Of a stretch of 64,000 bases of DNA, positions 1 through 8,168 are shown in pieces. Source of the DNA: Pseudomonas huaxiensis (lineage in GTDB: Bacteria > Pseudomonadota > Gammaproteobacteria > Pseudomonadales > Pseudomonadaceae). The position numbers and the translations under genes are program-made. Location: positions 1 to 64,000 of the forward strand of contig NZ_QKVL01000033.1 of the NCBI RefSeq assembly GCF_003231275.1, written 5' to 3'. Each line of letters begins with the position of its first letter. Positions within the stretch are counted from its first letter, which is position 1. Under the pieces are notes generated by a model, which was given only the letters and a program-made list of their open reading frames with translations, was not told the DNA's origin and did not search any database.

Positions 1-29
1 GCCTGACACAACGTCGAACCCGGCTTTGG

Positions 30-70
30 GGCCGCTGCGCAGCCCTTCGCGAGTGAACTCGCTCCCACAG
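30..70. repeat. REP-type palindrome
   Basis: A short intergenic sequence ending in the REP core GCGAG-N-GAACTCGCTCCCACAG, the same core found between many other genes of this window. It lies between whatever gene ends off the left edge and the terminator at 91-119. It is a single half-element, not a head-to-head pair. Confidence 0.7.
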
Positions 71-90
71 GAGACACTACTCCGGAAAAC

Positions 91-119
91 AAAACGCCCG
101 GCACTAAGCCGGGCGTTTT
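91..119. terminator. Bidirectional intrinsic terminator downstream of phaF
   Basis: Perfect 12-bp arms (AAAACGCCCGGC and GCCGGGCGTTTT) flank a 5-nt loop. A-run and T-run give a U-tract on both strands, so it can end phaF (minus) and the plus-strand gene left of the window, probably phaD by recalled gene order. Confidence 0.85.
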
Positions 120-137
120 GCTTGCAGTCGCCTGTGA

Positions 138-974
138 TCAGGTCTGGCTGGTCGGGGTCGGAGCCGAAGGCGCCGGCGCTGCTGGTGCGGCGCTGGCAGC
201 CGGAGCTGCGTGTGCCACTGGGGCAGCGCTGGCCGCTGGAGCAGCCGGCTTGGCGGCCGGTTTCGGCGCCGCTGCCTTTTTCACAGCTGGCTTTTTCGCC
301 GCTGCAGGCTTGGCTGCTGCCGGCTTGGCCGCGGGTTTCGCCGCAGGCTTGACAGCCGGTTTTGCCGCCGCAGGTTTTGCGGCAGCAGTCTTGGCTGCTG
401 CAGGCTTGGCTGCTGCAGGCTTGGCCGCTGCAGTTTTGGCAGCCGGCTTGGCCGCAGCGGTTTTCGCCGCAGGCTTGGCAGCCGCTTTCGGTGCAGCCTT
501 GGCCAGCGGTTTGGCCGCAGCCTTGCTCGCGGTCGAGGTCTTCGCGGAAATCGGCGTGACCGATGCACCGGTGAGCTTCTCGATCTGCTTGGTCAGCGTG
601 TCGACCTTGCTGTGCAACGCCTTGATCTCATTGCGGCTCGGCACGCCGAGACGCGAGATGGCGCTGTTCAGGCGCTTGTCGAATGCGCCTTCCAGTTCGC
701 TCCATTTGCCCAGCGCACGGTCCTTCGCATCGGTAACGCGCGACGTGGCGGATTTAGCGCTGTCCTTGGCACCGTCTTTCACGGCGTCAACGCCCTTCTT
801 CGCCTGCTTCTCGGCCTTCTCGCCTTCCTTGACCAGGTCGTCGAACGTCTTGGCGCCTTCCTGGTCGATCTTCGAGTAGATACCCAGACCAGCCAGCCAG
901 ATCTTGCGGGAGTACTTCTCGATTCCCCCAATCCAGGAGCTGCCTTCTTTTTCAGTATTTTTCTTGCCAGCCAT
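138..974 (-). CDS. phaF: PHA granule-associated protein PhaF (phasin with histone-like tail)
   Basis: This phasin coats polyhydroxyalkanoate granules and, through a basic tail, is known in the family to bind DNA and help share granules between daughter cells. Residues about 1-140 form the phasin helix domain (RKIWLAGLGIYSKIDQEG motif, then a charged coiled coil). Residues about 145-265 are a low-complexity tail of AAAKPA/AAKPAAK repeats, followed by an Ala/Pro-rich end. The ATG at 974 is chosen because AAGGAG lies just upstream; an in-frame start at 1004 would extend into phaI. It follows phaI by 10 bp, so the two are probably co-transcribed, ending at the terminator at 91-119. Confidence 0.95.
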   Translation of the reverse strand: MAGKKNTEKEGSSWIGGIEKYSRKIWLAGLGIYSKIDQEGAKTFDDLVKEGEKAEKQAKKGVDAVKDGAKDSAKSATSRVTDAKDRALGKWSELEGAFDKRLNSAISRLGVPSRNEIKALHSKVDTLTKQIEKLTGASVTPISAKTSTASKAAAKPLAKAAPKAAAKPAAKTAAAKPAAKTAAAKPAAAKPAAAKTAAAKPAAAKPAVKPAAKPAAKPAAAKPAAAKKPAVKKAAAPKPAAKPAAPAASAAPVAHAAPAASAAPAAPAPSAPTPTSQT

Positions 975-984
975 CCCGCTCTCC

Positions 985-1404
985 TTATTTTTTTGCCGTG
1001 ACACGTTCGAGCAACGCCGTCAGCTCATCGAGCTTGGCAGAAAGTGCCTCCACGTCATGTTTAGACGGAATGCCGATGCGATTCAAGGCGCTGGCCACCC
1101 GTGTGTCGAAAGCCTTTTCGATTTTGTCCAGTTGGACTTCGACTTTGCCCTTCACACTGCGAAGTTCTTGCTTCGCCGAATCGATCTCGCCGTTGGCGGC
1201 ATCGAGCTCATGATCGAGGCGTTTCTTGCCACGCTTCTCGACCACTTCACCCGCCTTGATCAGGTCCTTGACGTAGCCGGCGCTCTCCTGGCCCACCCGG
1301 GTGTAGGCACCCAGACCGGCCAGCCAGATTTTGCGCGCGTAGCCGCGGACGTCTGTCAGGCTGTTTTGAATATCGTCTTTTTTCTTCAGGATCACTTTGG
1401 CCAT
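985..1404 (-). CDS. phaI: PHA granule-associated phasin PhaI
   Basis: A 139-residue phasin, the usual size for PhaI. It shares with PhaF the N-terminal signature RKIWLAGLGAYTRVGQES and a helical region with alternating K/E residues, but lacks the alanine-lysine tail. It is expected to coat PHA granules in the cytoplasm and influence granule size. The ATG at 1404 is preceded by GAGGTG and removes an implausible 39-residue extension. It is first in the phaI-phaF pair; its upstream region carries a long hairpin repeat (1507-1612). Confidence 0.93.
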   Translation of the reverse strand: MAKVILKKKDDIQNSLTDVRGYARKIWLAGLGAYTRVGQESAGYVKDLIKAGEVVEKRGKKRLDHELDAANGEIDSAKQELRSVKGKVEVQLDKIEKAFDTRVASALNRIGIPSKHDVEALSAKLDELTALLERVTAKK

Positions 1405-1506
1405 GCTCTGCACCTCGCACTCGTGACGGAATGGAAGAACTGCCCACGGATTCGGGGGCCTGAGCGTAAAAGTAAGGAGAAAAATTAGAATCAGCACCCT
1501 AACGGC

Positions 1507-1612
1507 AGCGGCAAGCTGCAAGTTTCAAGCGGCAAGAGAGACTGTGGTGGAGATGAGGCTGCGGACAGGACCGTAGCCTCATGTGGCTTGTAGCTTGAAA
1601 CTTGCAGCTGGG
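1507..1612. repeat. AGCTGCAAG-type long hairpin repeat, copy 1
   Basis: Inverted arms AGCTGCAAGTTTCAAGC (1514-1530) and GCTTGAAACTTGCAGCT (1593-1609) match perfectly over 17 bp. The loop carries a nested inverted repeat (ATGAGGCT/AGCCTCAT). Similar elements occur at 11876-11965, 58661-58747 and 59501-59600. This sequence differs from the REP cores elsewhere in the window. Confidence 0.8.
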
Positions 1613-1618
1613 GAGCCG

Positions 1619-1894
1619 TCAGGCGAGCGCCTTGTCGAGGGCGCGTTCGATTTCGGCCTTGATGGTGCCGCCCATCATCGACAGCATCATCCCCAGTTTC
1701 AGTTCGACGCGAATGCTGTCATCGCCGATCTCGACACTGCCGTTGGCACCGCTGCGTTTGACCTCGACCCGGTCGCCTTTCCATTCAGCCTTGAGGTCGT
1801 ATTGGCTGGACAGTTTTTCCACCAGGGCCTCAGCCTTCTGACGGGCGGCATCGCGGCCGAGGCTGTGTTTACGTTCAACGCTGATCTGGGTCAT
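1619..1894 (-). CDS. Polyhydroxyalkanoic acid system family protein (PHA_gran_rgn)
   Basis: A 91-residue protein resembling the small 'polyhydroxyalkanoic acid system' family commonly found beside phaF/phaI. Visible features are a lysine/glutamate-rich N-terminal helix, a predicted beta region (KAEWKGDRVEV... IRVELKLG) and a C-terminal helix. The biochemical role is not established; association with PHA granules is inferred from family and neighbourhood. It is separated from phaI by the hairpin repeat and divergent from ubiE, with 128 bp between the two start codons. Confidence 0.8.
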   Translation of the reverse strand: MTQISVERKHSLGRDAARQKAEALVEKLSSQYDLKAEWKGDRVEVKRSGANGSVEIGDDSIRVELKLGMMLSMMGGTIKAEIERALDKALA

Positions 1895-2022
1895 TCACTT
1901 GATCCTGGCTGCAAGGGCATACTCGCGCATTATGCCTACGCCCCGCGCCGCGACACACCCCGCCAAAGACAAATCCAGCCGCACGCCCTAGAATGGCCAG
2001 TAATTTTTCCCGGTGAAGCGAT

Positions 2023-2793
2023 ATGAACGACCAGCGCAACGGCGACAACGCCGAACCCACCACCCATTTCGGCTACAAGAGCGTGCCCGAAAGCCAGAAG
2101 GCCGACAAAGTCGCCGAGGTTTTCCACTCCGTAGCCGCCAAATACGACCTGATGAACGACGTGCTTTCCGTAGGCATGCACCGCCTGTGGAAGCGCTTTG
2201 CCATCGAGCTGTCCGGTGTGCGCAGCGGCAACCGGGTACTGGATATCGCCGGCGGTACCGGTGACCTGACCCGCAAGTTCTCCCATCTGGTCGGCCCTAC
2301 CGGCCAGGTCGTGCTGGCCGACATCAACGCCTCGATGCTCAAGGTCGGGCGTGACCGCCTGCTCGATCTGGGCGTGGCCGGCAACGTCGAGTTCGTCCAG
2401 GCCGACGCGGAAAAGCTGCCCTTCCCGGACAACCATTTCGACTGCGTAACCATCGCCTTCGGCCTGCGCAACGTCACCCATAAAGAAGATGCCCTGCGCT
2501 CGATGCTGCGCGTCCTCAAGCCGGGCGGCCGCCTGCTGGTGCTGGAGTTCTCCAAGCCGACCAGCACCTTCATGTCCAAGGTCTACGACGCGTACTCCTT
2601 CGCCTTCATGCCGCTGGCCGGCAAGCTGATCACCAACGACTCGGAAAGCTATCGCTACCTGGCCGAATCGATCCGCATGCACCCGGACCAGGAAACCCTC
2701 AAGGCCATGATGGTCGACGCCGGCTTCGACCGCGTCACCTACCACAACATGACCAACGGCATCGTCGCCCTGCACCGCGGTATCAAACCCTGA
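2023..2793 (+). CDS. ubiE: Ubiquinone/menaquinone biosynthesis C-methyltransferase UbiE
   Basis: A SAM-dependent methyltransferase that C-methylates the benzoquinol ring in ubiquinone synthesis (and demethylmenaquinol where present). The 256-residue protein has the SAM motif VLDIAGGTGDLT near residue 73, the UbiE N-terminal signature FHSVAAKYDLMNDVLS and a downstream GGRLLVLEFSKP motif. Its length is typical. It heads a translationally coupled run: the A of its TGA stop (2793) is the A of the ubiJ ATG, and ubiB overlaps ubiJ in turn, so three ubiquinone proteins are probably made from one mRNA. Confidence 0.97.
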   Translation: MNDQRNGDNAEPTTHFGYKSVPESQKADKVAEVFHSVAAKYDLMNDVLSVGMHRLWKRFAIELSGVRSGNRVLDIAGGTGDLTRKFSHLVGPTGQVVLADINASMLKVGRDRLLDLGVAGNVEFVQADAEKLPFPDNHFDCVTIAFGLRNVTHKEDALRSMLRVLKPGGRLLVLEFSKPTSTFMSKVYDAYSFAFMPLAGKLITNDSESYRYLAESIRMHPDQETLKAMMVDAGFDRVTYHNMTNGIVALHRGIKP

Positions 2794-3416
2794 TGCTGCT
2801 GGCCGGCCTTCTCGCCAGCGTCGAACACGGCCTCAACCGTGTCCTGCGCCTGGACAGCACCGCATTGCCGCGGTTGGCGCCGCTCGATGGCAAAGTCATT
2901 GCCATCGACTGCCGCCAGCCCGCCCTGCAGTTGTTCATCCTGCCCAGCGATGAAGGTCTGCTGCTGGCCAGCCAGTGGCTCAATCCGGCCGACTGCACCC
3001 TCCGCGCCCCGGCTACCAGCCTGGTGCAACTGGCCTTGAGCCAGGACAAGACCGCCGTGCTGCACAGCCCGCAGGTCGAGCTGGAAGGCGACAGCGCGGT
3101 GTTGCTGGATCTGGTTGGCGTGCTGCAGGACCTGGAGCTGGACTGGGAGTACGAAGTCTCTCGCTGGCTCGGTCCGGTGGCGACCCAGTTGCTCAGCGGC
3201 CACCTGCGCAACAGCGCGAAGTGGACCCGCCAGAGCCTGACCAGCCTGAGCCAGACCGCCTCCGAATACCTGGCGGAAGAATCCCGCACGCTGGTTGGCC
3301 AGCGTGAAGCCGAAGCGCGCTTCGGCGAACTCGACACCCTCAAGCTCGACATTGAACGCCTCGAGGCGCGCATCGAGCGCCTTGCCCGATCCCTTGAATC
3401 CAGCGATAACGCATGA
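2793..3416 (+). CDS. ubiJ: Ubiquinone biosynthesis accessory factor UbiJ (SCP2 domain)
   Basis: A 207-residue SCP2-type lipid-binding protein. UbiJ scaffolds the cytosolic Ubi complex and binds ubiquinone intermediates. The N-terminal half fits the SCP2 sterol-carrier fold; the C-terminal 70 residues form a long amphipathic helix (LDTLKLDIERLEARIERLAR), as in UbiJ. Its ATG shares one base with the ubiE stop, and its own stop overlaps the ubiB start by 4 nt (ATGA). Identity rests on position between ubiE and ubiB plus this architecture. Confidence 0.9.
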   Translation: MLLAGLLASVEHGLNRVLRLDSTALPRLAPLDGKVIAIDCRQPALQLFILPSDEGLLLASQWLNPADCTLRAPATSLVQLALSQDKTAVLHSPQVELEGDSAVLLDLVGVLQDLELDWEYEVSRWLGPVATQLLSGHLRNSAKWTRQSLTSLSQTASEYLAEESRTLVGQREAEARFGELDTLKLDIERLEARIERLARSLESSDNA

Positions 3417-5017
3417 AGCTGCTTGCCGTCCGCCGTCTGTTGCGCATCCAGCGCGTCGTGATCCGCTACCGTCTCGATGACCTGCTGTTCGACCAGCCCC
3501 TGCCCTGGTGGCTGGCCGCCTTGCGGCTGCTCATGCCGTGGCGCTGGCTGCCGCGCAAACAGCTCGACCTGAGCCGTGGCGCGCGCCTGCGCCTGGCGCT
3601 GCAGGACCTCGGGCCGATCTTCATCAAGTTCGGCCAGTTGCTTTCCACCCGTCGCGATCTGTTGCCGGCGGACATCGCCGACGAACTGATGCTGCTGCAG
3701 GACCGCGTGCCGCCATTCGATTCGCAGAAAGCCGTGGCGCTGATCGAAGAACAACTCGGCGCCAAGGTCGGCGAAGTGTTTGCCCGCTTCGACGTCGAAC
3801 CGCTGGCTTCGGCTTCGGTGGCCCAGGTTCACGCCGCTCGCCTCAAGAGCGGTGAAGAAGTGGTGGTCAAGGTGGTGCGGCCCGGCCTCAAGCCAGTGAT
3901 CGCCCAGGACCTGGCCTGGCTGTTCCTGATTGCCCGCGGCGCCGAGCGGGTCTCCGCCGACGCCCGCCTGCTGCACCCGGTGGAAGTGGTCAGCGATTAC
4001 GAAAAAACCATCTACGACGAACTCGACCTGCTCCGCGAGGCGGCCAACGCCAGCCAGCTCAAGCGCAACTTCGAAGGCTCGGAGATGATGTACGTGCCCC
4101 AGGTCTACTGGGACTGGTGCCGGCCCAAGGTGCTGGTGATGGAGCGCATCTACGGCATCCAGGTCACCGACCTTGTCACCCTCGCCGACCAGCGTACCGA
4201 CATGAAGATGCTCGCCGAGCGTGGCGTGGAGATTTTCTTCACCCAGGTGTTCCGCGACAGTTTCTTCCACGCCGACATGCACCCCGGCAACATCTTTGTC
4301 AGCACCGTGAAGCCGTGGAGCCCGCAGTACATCGCCATCGACTGCGGCATCGTCGGCAGCCTCACCCCCGAAGACCAGGACTATCTGGCGCGCAACCTGT
4401 TCGCCTTCTTCAAGCGCGACTACCGTCGCGTGGCGCAGTTGCACATCGATTCCGGCTGGGTGCCGGCGCAGACCAAGCTCAACGAATTCGAAGCGGCGAT
4501 CCGCACCGTCTGCGAGCCGATCTTCGAGAAACCGCTCAAGGACATCTCCTTCGGCCAGGTGCTGATGCGTCTGTTCCAGACCGCGCGGCGCTTCAACATG
4601 GAAGTCCAGCCGCAACTCGTTCTATTGCAGAAAACCCTGCTGAACATCGAAGGCCTGGGCCGCCAGCTCTATCCCGATCTTGACCTGTGGAGCACCGCCC
4701 AGCCCTTCCTCGAACGCTGGATGCGCGACCGGGTAAGCCCCAAGACCCTGCTGCAGAACCTGCACAGCCAGGTCGAGCAGGTGCCGCACCTCGCCAACAT
4801 GACCCGCGACCTGCTCGAGCGCATGTCGCAACCCCACCTCAACGACCCTCCAGCACCCTGGAAGCAGCATGACCACTGGGCCCTGCGCCTGCTCGGCGCC
4901 GGCTTGCTGGCAGGCGGCGCAACGCTCGCCGCCGGTGCCGAGAACCTCGCTGCGACCAGTGCCTGGCCGGCCTGGCTGATGCTGGCGGCGGGCCTCTACC
5001 TGGTGGTGCGTCGATAG
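3413..5017 (+). CDS. ubiB: Ubiquinone biosynthesis kinase/ATPase-like protein UbiB
   Basis: A member of the UbiB/ADCK atypical kinase family needed for ubiquinone synthesis. It shows the family KxGQ motif (FIKFGQLLSTRRDLLP, about residue 63), the Ala-rich loop in place of the glycine-rich loop (ASASVAQVHAA), the VVKVVRPG lysine strand, a catalytic-loop-like HADMHPGNIF and an AIDCGIVG magnesium-binding segment. One or two C-terminal hydrophobic helices (about residues 495-532) probably anchor it in the inner membrane. Length 534 is normal. It starts inside the ubiJ stop and is followed 72 bp later by hisI. Confidence 0.97.
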   Translation: MKLLAVRRLLRIQRVVIRYRLDDLLFDQPLPWWLAALRLLMPWRWLPRKQLDLSRGARLRLALQDLGPIFIKFGQLLSTRRDLLPADIADELMLLQDRVPPFDSQKAVALIEEQLGAKVGEVFARFDVEPLASASVAQVHAARLKSGEEVVVKVVRPGLKPVIAQDLAWLFLIARGAERVSADARLLHPVEVVSDYEKTIYDELDLLREAANASQLKRNFEGSEMMYVPQVYWDWCRPKVLVMERIYGIQVTDLVTLADQRTDMKMLAERGVEIFFTQVFRDSFFHADMHPGNIFVSTVKPWSPQYIAIDCGIVGSLTPEDQDYLARNLFAFFKRDYRRVAQLHIDSGWVPAQTKLNEFEAAIRTVCEPIFEKPLKDISFGQVLMRLFQTARRFNMEVQPQLVLLQKTLLNIEGLGRQLYPDLDLWSTAQPFLERWMRDRVSPKTLLQNLHSQVEQVPHLANMTRDLLERMSQPHLNDPPAPWKQHDHWALRLLGAGLLAGGATLAAGAENLAATSAWPAWLMLAAGLYLVVRR

Positions 5018-5089
5018 CCAGCCGGTTGAACGGCTGGCACACTAGCGGGCGGCATCGGCGTGGGGCCGTGGCCTTTTTTGGAGTCGAAG

Positions 5090-5482
5090 ATGAAAGACTG
5101 GCTGGACGAGATCAACTGGAACAGCGACGGCCTGGTGCCGGCCATCGCCCAGGACCACAAGACCGGACGCGTGCTGATGATGGCCTGGATGAACCGCGAA
5201 TCGCTGGCCCTGACCGCCGCCGAGCAGCGCGCCATCTACTGGTCGCGCTCCCGTGGCAAACTGTGGCGCAAGGGCGAGGAGTCCGGCCACGTGCAGAAGC
5301 TGCACGAAATGCGCCTGGACTGCGACGCCGACGTGATCATCCTGATGGTCGAGCAACTGGGGCACATCGCCTGCCATACCGGCCGCGAAAGCTGCTTCTA
5401 TCGCGTCTTCGAGGACGGCCAGTGGAAAACCGTCGATCCGGTCCTCAAAGACCCGAATGCCATCTACAGCGCAGGACACTGA
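5090..5482 (+). CDS. hisI: Phosphoribosyl-AMP cyclohydrolase HisI
   Basis: Catalyses step 3 of histidine synthesis, opening the adenine ring of phosphoribosyl-AMP. The 130-residue protein is the monofunctional form, with the RSRGKLWRKGEESGH motif and the metal-binding segment RLDCDADVI plus the late cysteines of HTGRESCFYR. The ATG at 5090 follows GGAG at a good distance and gives the MKDWLDEINWN start usual in Pseudomonas; an upstream in-frame ATG at 5060 lacks support. It is followed after one base by hisE, so the pathway's two early steps are encoded together but far from the hisBHAF block at 58-61 kb. Confidence 0.96.
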   Translation: MKDWLDEINWNSDGLVPAIAQDHKTGRVLMMAWMNRESLALTAAEQRAIYWSRSRGKLWRKGEESGHVQKLHEMRLDCDADVIILMVEQLGHIACHTGRESCFYRVFEDGQWKTVDPVLKDPNAIYSAGH

Positions 5483-5483
5483 C

Positions 5484-5819
5484 ATGAGCGACACCCTGAC
5501 CCGCCTGGCCGAAGTGCTGGAATCGCGCAAAGGCGCGGCCCCCGACAGCTCCTACGTCGCCAGCCTGTACCACAAGGGCCTGAACAAGATCCTGGAGAAG
5601 GTCGGCGAAGAGTCGGTGGAAACCATCATCGCCGCCAAGGACGCCGCCACCAGCGGAGATTACAGCGATGTCATCTATGAAACCGCCGACCTGTGGTTCC
5701 ATAGCCTGGTCATGCTCTCCGCACTGGGCCAGCACCCGCAAGCCGTGCTGGACGAGCTGGAGCGCCGTTTCGGACTGTCCGGCCACGACGAAAAGGCGGC
5801 CCGCCAGCCATCGGCCTAA
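5484..5819 (+). CDS. hisE: Phosphoribosyl-ATP pyrophosphatase HisE
   Basis: Catalyses step 2 of histidine synthesis, removing pyrophosphate from phosphoribosyl-ATP. It is a 111-residue all-alpha MazG-like protein with the family segment KILEKVGEESVETIIAAKD followed by YETADLWFHSLVML, which carry the acidic metal ligands. The start at 5484 (ATG just after the hisI stop) is preferred over in-frame ATG 5457, which lies inside hisI. HisI and HisE are fused in enterics; here they are separate, adjacent genes. Confidence 0.95.
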   Translation: MSDTLTRLAEVLESRKGAAPDSSYVASLYHKGLNKILEKVGEESVETIIAAKDAATSGDYSDVIYETADLWFHSLVMLSALGQHPQAVLDELERRFGLSGHDEKAARQPSA

Positions 5820-5844
5820 CTGAATTCATTCGAGGAACTGCACC

Positions 5845-6123
5845 ATGGGTATTTTTGACTGGAAACACTGGATTGTTCTGCTGGTCGTCGTGGTACTGGT
5901 ATTCGGTACCAAGAAACTGAAGAACTTCGGCGGCGACCTGGGCGAGTCGATCAAGGGCTTCCGCAAGGCCATGAACGAAGACGACAAGCCTGCCGAGCCG
6001 ACCGTGCAAACTGCACAACCTTCCCAGCCGGTACAACCGCAGGGCACCCCACTGAACCAGCCGCACACCATCGACGGCCAGGCGCAGAAGGTTCAGGACG
6101 CTGAACCTGCAAGGAAAGAGTGA
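5845..6123 (+). CDS. tatA: Sec-independent protein translocase subunit TatA
   Basis: Forms the size-adjustable channel of the twin-arginine pathway, which exports folded proteins. The 92-residue protein has a single N-terminal membrane helix (WIVLLVVVVLVFGTKKL), the FG hinge, then the amphipathic helix LGESIKGFRKAMNE and a Gln/Pro-rich soluble tail. tatB begins 4 bp later, and tatB and tatC overlap, so the three form one operon following hisE by 25 bp. Confidence 0.96.
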   Translation: MGIFDWKHWIVLLVVVVLVFGTKKLKNFGGDLGESIKGFRKAMNEDDKPAEPTVQTAQPSQPVQPQGTPLNQPHTIDGQAQKVQDAEPARKE

Positions 6124-6127
6124 ACTC

Positions 6128-6529
6128 ATGTTCGGGATCAGCTTCAGTGAGTTGCTGCTCGTCGGTCTGGTCGCCCTTGTGGTGCTCGGACCCGAGCGCC
6201 TGCCTGGCGCGGCGCGCACCGCCGGCCTGTGGGTAGGGCGCCTCAAGCGCAGCTTCAACGCGATCAAGCAGGAAGTAGAGCGCGAGATCGGCGCTGACGA
6301 TATCCGTCGGCAACTGCACAACGAGCACATCCTCTCCCTGGAGCAGGAAGCCCGACGTATCCTCAACCCGAGCAGCGTGACGCCCGATCCGTCCACCACG
6401 CCGGGCAGCGAGCACGTGGCCCCCGCCACCGCCGCCGTAATCTCCGAAGCCCCCGCGGCGCCGACGGCACCCGCCGACGCGCCCCAACCGGCGTCCACCG
6501 AACCGACCCAACCGCCGCGAGCCCCATGA
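6128..6529 (+). CDS. tatB: Sec-independent protein translocase subunit TatB
   Basis: TatB with TatC forms the receptor for twin-arginine signal peptides. It shows an N-terminal membrane helix (FGISFSELLLVGLVALVVLGPERLP, with the TatB Glu and GPERLP hinge), an amphipathic helix LWVGRLKRSFNAIKQEVERE and an Ala/Pro-rich disordered tail (residues about 80-133). Its TGA stop overlaps the tatC ATG by 4 nt, implying coupled translation. Confidence 0.96.
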   Translation: MFGISFSELLLVGLVALVVLGPERLPGAARTAGLWVGRLKRSFNAIKQEVEREIGADDIRRQLHNEHILSLEQEARRILNPSSVTPDPSTTPGSEHVAPATAAVISEAPAAPTAPADAPQPASTEPTQPPRAP

Positions 6530-7317
6530 GCGAAATTCCGGAACACGACCAGCCCATGCCGCTGGTCTCGCACCTGACTGAACTGCGTACTCGCCTGCTG
6601 CGCTGCGTCGCGGCGGTCTTTCTGATCTTCATCGGCCTGTTCTCCTTCGCCCAGCAGATCTACACCCTGGTCTCGGCGCCGCTGCGCGCGCACTTGCCGG
6701 CCAACGCGACGATGATCGCCACCGACGTGGCCTCGCCGTTCCTGACGCCGTTCAAGCTGACCATGATCGTTTCGCTGTTCCTGGCGATCCCGTTCATCCT
6801 GCACCAGATCTGGGGCTTCATCGCGCCGGGCCTGTACCGCCATGAAAAGCGCATCGCCATTCCGCTGCTGGTGTCCAGCATCTTCCTGTTCTACGCCGGC
6901 ATGGCCTTCGCCTACTTCCTGGTGTTCCCGCTGATCTTCGGTTTCTTCGCCAGCGCGACCCCCGAAGGCGTGTCGATGATGACCGACATCGCCAGTTACC
7001 TCGATTTCGTCATGACGCTGTTCTTCGCATTCGGCGTTGCCTTCGAGATTCCTGTCGCGGTGGTGCTGCTGGTGTGGATCGGCGTGGTGGACGTGCAGTA
7101 CCTGCGCAAGGTCCGCCCGTACGTGATCATCGGCTGCTTCGTGGTCGGCATGATCCTGACCCCGCCGGACATCTTCTCGCAGACCCTGCTGGCCGTGCCG
7201 ATGTGGATGCTGTTCGAAATCGGCGTGCTGTTCGGCAGCTTGATCCGCAAGCGCAGCCAGGAGCATGACGAACGCAACGACACCCCTGACGACCAGCCGC
7301 CAGCGACCCAGGCGTGA
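6526..7317 (+). CDS. tatC: Sec-independent protein translocase subunit TatC
   Basis: The polytopic receptor of the Tat system. The 263-residue protein has six predicted membrane helices, the conserved cytoplasmic start PMPLVSHLTELRTRLL (with the Glu that contacts the twin-arginine motif), the F.PF..EKR-like region (LYRHEKRIAI) and the closing helix with the ILTPPD motif. It overlaps tatB at its start; its stop overlaps the GTG start of rsmE by 4 nt (GTGA), tying rsmE into the same transcript. Confidence 0.96.
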   Translation: MSEIPEHDQPMPLVSHLTELRTRLLRCVAAVFLIFIGLFSFAQQIYTLVSAPLRAHLPANATMIATDVASPFLTPFKLTMIVSLFLAIPFILHQIWGFIAPGLYRHEKRIAIPLLVSSIFLFYAGMAFAYFLVFPLIFGFFASATPEGVSMMTDIASYLDFVMTLFFAFGVAFEIPVAVVLLVWIGVVDVQYLRKVRPYVIIGCFVVGMILTPPDIFSQTLLAVPMWMLFEIGVLFGSLIRKRSQEHDERNDTPDDQPPATQA

Positions 7318-8021
7318 ACCTGCTGCTGCTCGAAGAGGCCGACTTCATCGCGGCCGACCGCGCGGTCCTGAGCGACCGCCGCTTCACCCACATGCAGGAC
7401 ATCCACCGCGTCGCGGTGGGTGACAGCCTGCGCGTCGGCCGCCTCGGTGGCCTGATGGGCCAGGCCACGATAGAACGGCTGGAAGGCCATGAAGCGGAGC
7501 TCTCGCTGAGCTTCGACCAGCCGCCACCGGCCAAGCTGCCGCTGACCCTGATCCTCGCCCTGCCCCGCCCGAAAATGCTCCGCCGGGTGTTCCAGACCGT
7601 CGCCACCATGGGCGTGGCGAAGCTGGTGCTGGTCAACAGTTACCGGGTGGAAAAGAGCTTCTGGCAAACCCCCTTCCTCGACCCCGCAGCGATCCGCGAG
7701 AACCTCATCCTCGGCCTGGAACAGGCCCGGGACACGGTGCTGCCCGAGGTCATCATCGAGAAGCGCTTCAAGCCCTTCGTCGAAGACCGCCTGCCTGCCA
7801 TCGCCCAGAACACCCTTGGCCTGGTCGGCCACCCCGGCAACCACCCGCCCTGCCCACGCGGCGTGAACGAAGCGGTGACCCTGGCCATCGGTCCGGAAGG
7901 TGGCTGGATTCCTTACGAGATCGATCTGCTGGGCAAAGCCGGACTGGCACCGGTGCAACTGGGTGATCGCATCCTGCGAGTGGAAACCGCCGTCACGGCT
8001 CTGCTAGCGCGTCTGTTCTAA
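7314..8021 (+). CDS. rsmE: 16S rRNA (uracil-1498-N3)-methyltransferase RsmE
   Basis: A SPOUT-class methyltransferase for U1498 of 16S rRNA. The 235-residue protein has an N-terminal PUA-like region containing RFTHMQDIHRVAVGDSLRVG and a C-terminal knotted SPOUT domain with LAIGPEGGWIPYEIDLL and LGDRILRVETAVTALL, both diagnostic. The GTG start overlaps the tatC stop, giving the expected MNLLLLEEADF N-terminus. It ends the long plus-strand run begun at ubiE. Confidence 0.95.
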   Translation: MNLLLLEEADFIAADRAVLSDRRFTHMQDIHRVAVGDSLRVGRLGGLMGQATIERLEGHEAELSLSFDQPPPAKLPLTLILALPRPKMLRRVFQTVATMGVAKLVLVNSYRVEKSFWQTPFLDPAAIRENLILGLEQARDTVLPEVIIEKRFKPFVEDRLPAIAQNTLGLVGHPGNHPPCPRGVNEAVTLAIGPEGGWIPYEIDLLGKAGLAPVQLGDRILRVETAVTALLARLF

Positions 8022-8168
8022 GGTAATTCCCACACTTTATATAAGACCATTGGCTACCCCCTCAGCCCCGGTTTAGACGCTTTTGCCGCCTACAGTTTTG
8101 TGCCCCCGCGCCGATGCAGGAACACCAGAATAAAGAACCTGCCTGATCGATCGAAGTGGAGTCACACC

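Noticed and set aside
1..6. Possible stop codon (TGA at 4-6) of phaD
   Set aside because: Gene order makes phaD likely to the left, but six bases cannot support a feature.
118..879. Alanine/glycine-rich plus-strand frame opposite phaF
   Set aside because: Mirror image of the AAKPA repeats of PhaF; no start signal and it runs through the phaF terminator.
8041..8110. FliA (sigma-28) promoter upstream of the HBM chemoreceptor
   Set aside because: GCCGCCTA resembles a -10, but no TAAA-type -35 lies at the right distance.
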